Of a stretch of 64,000 bases of DNA, positions 57,411-64,000 are shown piece after piece (position 1 is the stretch's first letter; each line of letters begins with the position of its first letter). The stretch covers positions 4,774,001 through 4,838,000 of the forward strand of contig CM121343.1 of assembly GCA_051530055.1 (NCBI GenBank). Direction: 5' to 3'. This DNA comes from Neoechinorhynchus agilis (Eukaryota; Acanthocephala). The translations under genes were made by a program, and so were the position numbers. Under the pieces are notes generated by a model. It ran no database searches, was not told the origin of the DNA, and saw only the letters and a list, made by a program, of their open reading frames with translations.

Positions 57411-58609
57411 TACTGAGCTATCGCTCCGATTTCGCCGTATCAATTAAAAAACCAATAAACAAGTAAAAAGTTTTGGGCTAGCTTTCTCATCTTTAGCTCA
57501 TTTTTCAGAATGCAGTACACATAAACAACCCAATTTGATTAATCCGAAAATTGTTTCCTGTGGGATTCAAGTGACGGCCACGATATTTACAAAGAATAAA
57601 TAGCACTGATAATACTACTAAATATAATCCACAACCGATTTCAATATAAAAAATATGATATAATATTGGGTTTTTTTTCGATCGCTACATTAAATCAGAT
57701 AAGATGTGAGACGGCTATGTAAACCACATAAAGAAAATCCTTAGAGATGATCAAGCTATAATTATGGTGAACATTCTCCCGGTTGCAAGGCTTGCTTGTG
57801 AGATATTTCGTAACAATAAAATACGTTTTAACCGGGATTAGGTTTTAAAATTGAAATATATGACGATCATATACCAATAACAATCCATTAGGGAAACCTT
57901 TTTACCCAGATGACCCACATTATTTCATTCCTGGACGAAACGAATGTTCTCTAGACTTAGGTACTGGATAGCTAGTCATTAAATTTGAAGATTATGAAAT
58001 GCAGCGAAATTAAAGACTTTAAAAATTTTAGGCACAAAAAAACAAACAAATGGCATTTTAGTGGTCTTGCAGAAACGAAGAATTTGTCGACAAATGAGCA
58101 TAAAAGCAGCTATATGCTTCAAAATATTTTGGTACCTATTAAGAATACATTAGAGATGATAGTTATTATAGGATACTAAATGAACTGATGGAGTTTGAGT
58201 TTTTACACTGGTCTATGAAGAGGAGACGGATTAATCTGACATAAGTATACCATCAGCCATAGCTGCCGACGGTATCAAACGAGACGTGATGATTTCAACA
58301 AGTATGCCGACGAGTATGTAGAGGGAGGAGGGGTTTGGAATGTAGTCTTAATGGATCTGGCTACCAAACGCGTGGCGGAATGTCGATGAAATGTTACTTG
58401 GAGATCTCCATTGCGCTTACTTCGTTCTACAATGAAGAGGATTACGTTGTTTTTCGCTCCCAAAATGGAATTCGGCTACAGATCGCCGCAAATGATTTTT
58501 TGGATATAGTGCATAAGCGATAATCGACTGAGATCTAATGCGGTCGCAAAGTAGCCGCCGTACGACGATAAATGTGATGTTCATAAACAAAATCACTGAC
58601 GAATATCAA
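57411..58609. other. No gene; a weak PLE-end-like scrap
   Basis: Bases 57736-57790 (AAAATCCTTAGAGATGATCA, CATTCTCCCGGTTGC) faintly resemble the end sequence at 28915-28970. The short frame 58335-58523 is not recognised and may be chance. Confidence 0.35.
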
Positions 58610-59029
58610 TCACACAATGTTACAAAACCCATGGCATGATAACTTGGTCTTCTCGTCCAGATTGCTCATATGATTAAACTCTAGCTCATACTCGCTCAGT
58701 CTGGGATGAATATGACCTGTATATACGTCTGTTCCCTGTTGAATCAACATGGAACTCGACTTTTCTTCATTCATAAGCGAGTCTTTAATCACTCTATTTT
58801 GGGAATTGTCGACAGCATTGCCAGTCACTAAGAAACTTAAAGATTCCCGTTCATTGGTCACTTTGAACGTGTCGACAAATTCGTTGGCCTCCTTTTCTAA
58901 TATGCTCCCTGGCTTAAACGGATTTTCCAACATGGAGCTAAAAAGTTGTTTATCGAGGTAATTTATCCGGAAAACCCTACCCCTCCCAACATTTTTTAAA
59001 TTGTGAGCGATCGCCAAAAAGTTCTTCAT
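58610..59029 (-). CDS. Hypothetical protein, 139 codons
   Basis: Complete Met-to-stop frame with host-like composition: KNFLAIAHNLKNVGRGRVFR, then ENPFKPGSILEKEANEFVDT and a charged C-terminus ending HGFCNIV. No low complexity and no element similarity seen. The Met is preceded on the same strand by a stop, so this would be a complete small protein or a terminal exon. Family not recognised. Confidence 0.35.
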   Translation of the reverse strand: MKNFLAIAHNLKNVGRGRVFRINYLDKQLFSSMLENPFKPGSILEKEANEFVDTFKVTNERESLSFLVTGNAVDNSQNRVIKDSLMNEEKSSSMLIQQGTDVYTGHIHPRLSEYELEFNHMSNLDEKTKLSCHGFCNIV

Positions 59030-59297
59030 TTTAGGCCTTTTAAGCCATGAATGACAGGAGCGTTTTCTATAATAAAATTCAAATTGAGCGCGTTATCGTG
59101 GATTTAATAATCCACTCGCGTGCGTAATGTTGATTGAGATTAGCTAATTGTAGCTTAGAAGTCTTAATGCTTTTGATAATCAGGTTTTTGTGGCAATGTA
59201 TTTGTATCTAGTAAAATTGAGAGTCGCAATTGAAACAATCATTGCCGTCGGACCAAGCACCGCGGAATTTTTAATCAAGGTTCGAAAATGGTTGGTT

Positions 59298-59323
59298 GCA
59301 ACAACAACAACAACAACAACAAA
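59298..59323 (+). repeat. CAA microsatellite
   Basis: About eight tandem CAA triplets, within a region that shares a repeat block (59335-59440) with 55895-55985. Confidence 0.9.
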
Positions 59324-59440
59324 GGGTGCAGCCAACTATTTTTATCAGAAAGGGAGCAATTCAGAAAGGGAATACTGGATCCTCGATGTAATGGAGCACA
59401 AATATGCTCCTCTGTTCCCGCCGGAACTTTTATAGATTGG

Positions 59441-60572
59441 AAAAATGACTTGTTCAGCTTATTGTATGAAATATTCGACGGTACAATTTTAAAACGATGT
59501 TATTATTATACGCCCGCGAATTCCAATAGTTTTAGGAGCTTAAGAATTTCCTTTTTGCAGAACGAAATAAAAGGGACGCAGAAGGGCTAGATATACGACT
59601 TATAGAAGCAATTCGATTGTATATTTCTACTCTAAACAAGCAACTGCTTTAAAAAAGTAATTCAATTGTGAGAGCGGATAAAAACTGCACCCGCACAATA
59701 TCAACGAGAATTTAAAAATCTTTCAAATCCTTTCAATGGTGCAGGGATCTACGAAAATCTCAACTTGTAAATCGATGACAATATATCGCACATTTCCAAA
59801 TGATTTTGTGCTCTAATTTATTATTATCCCGGAAACTAAGGTTAGAAATGCGACAGTTGAGTATTTTCACTCAGAGTGCGACTAATTACGTACCTGATTG
59901 GTTTTGCACCAACAATTTGGTGATTAACACACCGATTTCTATGTTTGCAATGTTTTGTTCGCGCATTAAGAATACTTTGATCGATTTTATCGTGGACACG
60001 ACTACGAGTGGTATGAAAACTCTGGTTCGGGCTGTCGCTTCCGAATATAGTATCGAATCTAACTTTCTTATCGAGACAAGATTTGTTTATATACGCTGAC
60101 CGCATTTTGTATTGACGTCTTTGATAATTCATCGATCCTTTTACATTATTTGTCCATATTGAAATGTTTGCAATTGGTACATCATGTTGACTGTCTTAAA
60201 ATTCCGAAAATGTTTAAAAGTACGTGAATCTTTCCCTCGACGGATCAGCGTTCCCACTAATAACTACTAGGAAGATTCGGCACGAACGTCCAGCAAGTTG
60301 AACGGCTATTATTTTCCGCGAACTATTTCACATTTTTAACACGATGTAATTCACCAAACTTTTTTCTTAGAATTCGACTACATTTCTCCCAGTCGATTTC
60401 TTTCTGCTAGAACAGAAAAACTACGCAGGATACTCAAGAAGGAGCAGTATGTGAGTTTTAATAAACCGTCAAAAGGACTCGGGGCGAGGATTTAAGGACA
60501 TCTATTTATTGATTCCTAAATATAGAAATATCTAATAAATTGATTGTACTAACATCATTTTCCATTTAAGTT
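59441..60572. other. No gene recognised
   Basis: AT-rich non-coding sequence before the SINE inverted repeat. Frames of 60-100 codons on both strands show no family resemblance. Confidence 0.4.
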
Positions 60573-60777
60573 CACGGGCATTAGTCCACTTGACGACCTC
60601 GACACAACTACGGAATGTACAAACTCAGCCAGTTTTTATATTTATTAATTCAGAGCCATTGAATTTATGAATTTTTTTTGAAGATTGGCCAGCGCCTTGA
60701 ATTAATAAATATAAAAACTGGCTGAATTTGTGCATTTAGTAGTTGTGTCGAGGTGGTCAAGTGGACTAATGCCCGTG
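60573..60777. repeat. Inverted repeat made of two SINE heads
   Basis: Arms about 60573-60655 and 60695-60777: CACGGGCATTAGTCCACTTG against CAAGTGGACTAATGCCCGTG, continuing through the tRNA-like 5' half and an AT-rich leader (CAGTTTTTATATTTATTAAT against ATTAATAAATATAAAAACTG). The spacer is about 40 bp. The right arm is the head of the SINE below. Confidence 0.9.
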
Positions 60778-61065
60778 ATCCCGATTAAGGGTCAAGTGGT
60801 CCGAATCCGTTACCACCAATGGCGCACAACCAAAAAGGAGACGAAATACCGCTGAAGGGAGGACACTCACTGATGAGTCCCGCCTCTCGGAGGTATCTAA
60901 GGATCCGGAAGGATGTATAAACTCATAACCGTATTGTTCAGGGTATTAAATGATTTTATGCGCTTCCCTGAACCAGATCGATGGGCTGTGTGCCCAAGGA
61001 AAATTATCAGCCGTGTGATAAAAAGGCCACACATTGACATACGTTACCGGCTGGCCAATCTTCAA
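60735..61065 (+). mobile_element. tRNA-derived SINE, full length
   Basis: Head GTAGTTGTGTCGAGGTGGTC with A-box TGGTCAAGTGG and B-box GGTCCGAATCC about 50 bp apart, as in class II (Ser/Leu) tRNAs. The body follows (CACTCACTGATGAGTCCCGC, TCTCGGAGGTATCTAAGGAT, CCGGAAGGATGTATAAACTC), then the tail (TGATTTTATGCGCTTCCC, GAACCAGATCG, CTGTGTGCCCAAGG, ATTATCAGCCGTG, CCACACATTGACA, TTACCGGCTGGCC) and an A-rich end near 61065. It is the best copy of the family in the window and the reference for the 316-bp satellite. SINEs are moved by LINE proteins; the partner LINE is not identified. Confidence 0.85.
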
Positions 61066-62002
61066 AAAAAGTTTATTTGTTTGTAAGTTCTTACGACGTG
61101 ATCTCGTTCGTCGCTTTGATCTTGGTATTAACGTTGTTTAAGTGTTTAATACGCAATAAATCAAAGTCAGTCCGCTAGAACCCATTCAATATTTTTCGTT
61201 TCAATTCCCTCTCTTCAATTCTCTCCTTGCCTCCTTATCTTGTTAATCTTAGGTCTGTCCTCTTAAATCTCTTTACAATAACAAAATATCAACGCGCGTG
61301 CTTAAATTGGTCGCTTGGAGCGTGTGATATTTACATTCTTAAGTGAAACCATATAGCCCAATAAATCAATTCTCAATAAAGAATATACCACCCCCACGGA
61401 GGCATAATAACGTGTGAAATTACGCCAATTCCACGTAAAATAAGAATATAAACCTTCGGATACCGAAAAAAACCCAAATATATGTTGATAAAGAACCAAA
61501 CACTCTAGGATTCAAGTTTTCTAACCAAAGTCAGATCTATCAATAACATAACTGCAGAAGCAGCCTTTTGGGCAATCCTTCAATGTGCTTGAGGTAAGCT
61601 GTTTGTCTTGCCTTAATTATTATTTATATGTTTTCCTCCTGTTCAAAAATTGGAAGCTCAGCAAATAATGGGCATAACTAGCAAGTCGAATTTTGATTTT
61701 TCAGTCGACACCCATTCAAACATCTAGTGATTGAGTGGAAGTTGTAAGCTTCTGAGTCTTTGGATCAGATACATTGAGAGCAGAATCATCTCAAATCCCT
61801 TGGTTGCAGCAATACTTACGATGGTTTAATCGTAAGATCGTACATGGGGGGGAGTGTTTCATTTTATAAAGTATTTAAAAAGCACATCAGTTCTCGAGCT
61901 GTTTCGATCCACAGTAAAATGCCTACATTTTGAAAGGCTTTTGATTTTATTAAAAGTATTTTTGAATTTGTGTTTATGAAGCAACGATGATGTTTCGTCG
62001 GA
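61066..62002. other. No gene recognised
   Basis: AT-rich DNA between the SINE and the RLE-type LINE. No supported feature. Confidence 0.4.
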
Positions 62003-63600
62003 ATGTCTAAGCCTAAGATTCTTAAATATTATACTATGTTACTATTATTTAATTCGTCAGATTTGTCGATCTGGTACCTCGACGACTGTTGCATTGGCGG
62101 GGAGATCGACCAGCTCATTCGCGACATCAAAAACATCTCCGAAATGGGTGCCGATATCGGACTATTCCTGAGAACGGACAAATGCGAAATCATTTCGGAC
62201 GACCAAGAGGATGCATCGAGATTGCTCACCGTACTGCCCGGAGCAAAGACAACTGCAACCGACTCAGCTGACATTCTCGGGTCTCCAATCGGTAACCTGT
62301 CTAACCTGGAAACGCTCCTTTCAAAAGCCATCGATCAATTGCGGCTCACTGCCTCCAGGCTCTTGCGCATCGCGCGACACGACGCTCTGTTCATATTATC
62401 ACGATATCTGTCGCTTCCGAAGATTGCGCACCTTCTGAGGACTTCTCCATGCTTCAAGTCAGTGCTCATCAGGGATTTCGACAACTACGTTCGATCAACC
62501 CTGTCAGAAGTACTTAACCTACGTCTGTCCGACACAGCATGGAAACAGGCGATCCTTCCCATTCGATTCGGCGGTCTTGGCATCCAGAGTGCCACCGAAG
62601 TAGCAAATCCTGCCTTTTCGTCGTCGATCTCGGTCTCTTCAGACTTGGTGCTGAGAATCATCCCACCACACATTCGACACGAGTCACATCCACCGCCTGA
62701 ACTGATCGAAGCGCACGCTCAATGGATGTCAGTGTTCGGGCAAGTCGTTCCGACGGAAACAAACTCCCAAAAACGTTGGACTACCTTGCTCCACACTGCG
62801 TATTATCAGCAGCTTCTTAACTCATGATCATCTCCCAACGATAGAGCTCGTCTCTCGGCAGTCTCAGCTCCACATTCCAGCGACTTCTTGAAGGCTTTCC
62901 CAATCATATCTGTTGGCACGAGGCTGGATGATCAGGCCATCACCGTCGCTGTGGGACTTCGGTTGGGCATCGAATTCTCAGGCTCATATACGTGTCGGTG
63001 CGGTGAGACAGTGAACGGATCGGGAACTCACGGCCTTGACTGCAAGCGTTCAACTGCTCGCCACGCACGGCACTCAGCAGTCAACCGCATAATCAGGGAA
63101 GCACTCTCAACGGCCGGTTTTCCAGCTCGACTCGAACCAGTTGGACTCTCCCGGAACGACGGTAAACGCCCTGGTGGAGCGACTCTCCTCCCATGGTGCT
63201 CCGGGAAAATACTGGTTTGGGATTTTACCTGCCCCAACACGCTCGCAGCATCCCACTTACGGGATGCCACCTCAAAGGCGGGAGCAGTCGCCAGCTTCAG
63301 CGAAGAAAAGAAGCGGCAGAAGTACTCCTCGCTCGATGGGCATCAATATATTTTCATTCCGATTGCGGTGGAAACACTGGGATGTCTCGGAAAAGAAGCC
63401 GATTATTTCCTCTCACGACTGGGAGGGATGCTAAAACATGCCACCGGCGATATGCGATCCAGCAGCTTCCTGTTGCAGCGAATCAGCGCGGCGATCCAAC
63501 GCGGCAATGCCGCGGCCATCAAGGAAGCTGCCGAACAAACATAACATTTGAAGAAAACGAAACTATATTCATTCATAGAATTTATAGTGTGCGTGCTTTT
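62003..63600 (+). mobile_element. RLE-type (R2/NeSL/CRE-like) LINE, 3' half
   Basis: 5'-truncated just before the RT catalytic motif: IWYLDDCC near 62068, thumb (ILGSPIGNLSNLETLL), then the linker ILPIRFGGLGIQSATEVA. One in-frame TGA at 62825 separates this from the second part (to 63544), which holds the zinc-knuckle-like CRCGETVNGSGTHGLDC near 62994-63045 and the restriction-like endonuclease: KRPGGATLLPW, then VWDFTCPNT, then SEEKKRQKYSSLDG. The expected catalytic RPD is RPG here, so the nuclease would be inactive even without the stop. The C-terminus (FLLQRISAAIQRGNAAAIKE) is shared with 9895-10165. Coding GC is higher than the surroundings. Confidence 0.88.
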
Positions 63601-63879
63601 AATTGAGGACTAAAATCAACTGGCTAGAGATGTTCTCTGCCTACCTCGCTTCTTTTAAAAGAGATTATAAGGCCTCTAGATATTTTCTAGTATAAGATAG
63701 CAATCCTGTCCACATAAAATAGCGGGGACATATTGTAATAGCGTATACGTGGCTCAGCCGCTTACATTTATCAAGTATAAATGAAGTTTGCCGTAAACGG
63801 CTGAATTTGGGCTACCAGGGAAGTGCCGGTCCGCGCTACATACCCATAACCGTACGGGTATGAGTTTGTACGATGAAAA
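63601..63879. other. Spacer with a hairpin nearby
   Basis: No gene. The hairpin CATACCC-ATAACCGTAC-GGGTATG lies at about 63838-63862, close to a GTTTGTACATTTTGCACTT leader. Confidence 0.4.
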
Positions 63880-64000
63880 AGTTGCAGGGTTTGTACATTT
63901 TGCACTTGTGCCAAAATGGTCTAGTGGACTGGTGAATAGAGCCAGTTATGCTCACAATGGAGTTTCGATATTTTTTTCATATGCGGCGAGACTCAATAAA
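63880..64000 (+). mobile_element. SINE head, cut by window end
   Basis: GTGCCAAAATGGTCTAGTGG with A-box TGGTCTAGTGG, preceded by a TTTGTACATTTTGCACTTG leader resembling TTTGTGCATTTAGTAGTTG before the 60.74-kb SINE. The B box and body would need the sequence beyond the window. Confidence 0.5.

Noticed and set aside
60735-60830. Functional tRNA-Ser/Leu gene
   Set aside because: A and B boxes are present, but the acceptor stem does not pair and the sequence runs on into a SINE body shared with other copies.

Overview
The window is nuclear DNA from an invertebrate animal. It carries spliced metazoan genes with GT-AG introns (VPS29, PTCD2, a MOB family member, a SynGAP/DAB2IP-type RasGAP). These sit in AT-rich DNA crowded with non-LTR retrotransposons, Penelope-like elements (PLEs), tRNA-derived SINEs, foldback elements and satellites. 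No bacterial, plastid or clear mitochondrial genes are seen. The phylum cannot be fixed from sequence alone.

Layout. 0-5 kb: two plus-strand LINE copies of the CR1/L2 type (ORF1, APE endonuclease, RT remnant), then a LINE 3' scrap and a foldback element. 6-8 kb: PTCD2-like gene, minus strand, two exons. 8.3-12.7 kb: LINE scraps, including two tail-to-tail restriction-like-endonuclease (RLE) LINE ends and an I/Jockey-type ORF1 zinc-knuckle piece, then a foldback. 12.9-26.6 kb: about 43 tandem copies of a 316-bp satellite whose sequence is clearly derived from a tRNA-like SINE found elsewhere in the window. 26.6-28.9 kb: little recognisable. 28.9-33.3 kb: two PLE remnants (RT, GIY-YIG) with an RTE-type LINE between them, itself hit by two other LINE pieces. 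33.5-34.2 kb: VPS29, plus strand. 34.5-36.0 kb: two further tandem repeats. 36.1-37.8 kb: a near-perfect foldback, LINE tail and third PLE scrap. 38.4-39.6 kb: alternating long/short tandem repeat. 39.7-42.3 kb: antisense LINE. 42.6-43.5 kb: MOB2-like gene, four exons seen, minus strand. 46.7-49.1 kb: LINE pieces, a Ty3/gypsy fossil and a SINE inserted beside it. 49.3-53.9 kb: RasGAP gene and an unidentified 319-codon ORF, minus strand. 54.7-61.1 kb: mostly non-coding, with foldbacks and a full-length SINE. 62.0-63.6 kb: 3' half of an RLE-type LINE; the window ends in another SINE head.

The host genes are unrelated housekeeping or signalling genes: retromer sorting, mitochondrial RNA processing, Hippo/NDR kinase signalling and Ras inactivation. 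The repeats are where the window is unusual. One SINE family appears as single copies, inverted pairs and a 13.6-kb satellite. A conserved stem-loop resembling a hammerhead ribozyme core faces outward at both ends of one PLE and at both arms of two foldbacks. All identifications come from reading translated sequence and base patterns by eye; no database search was run.
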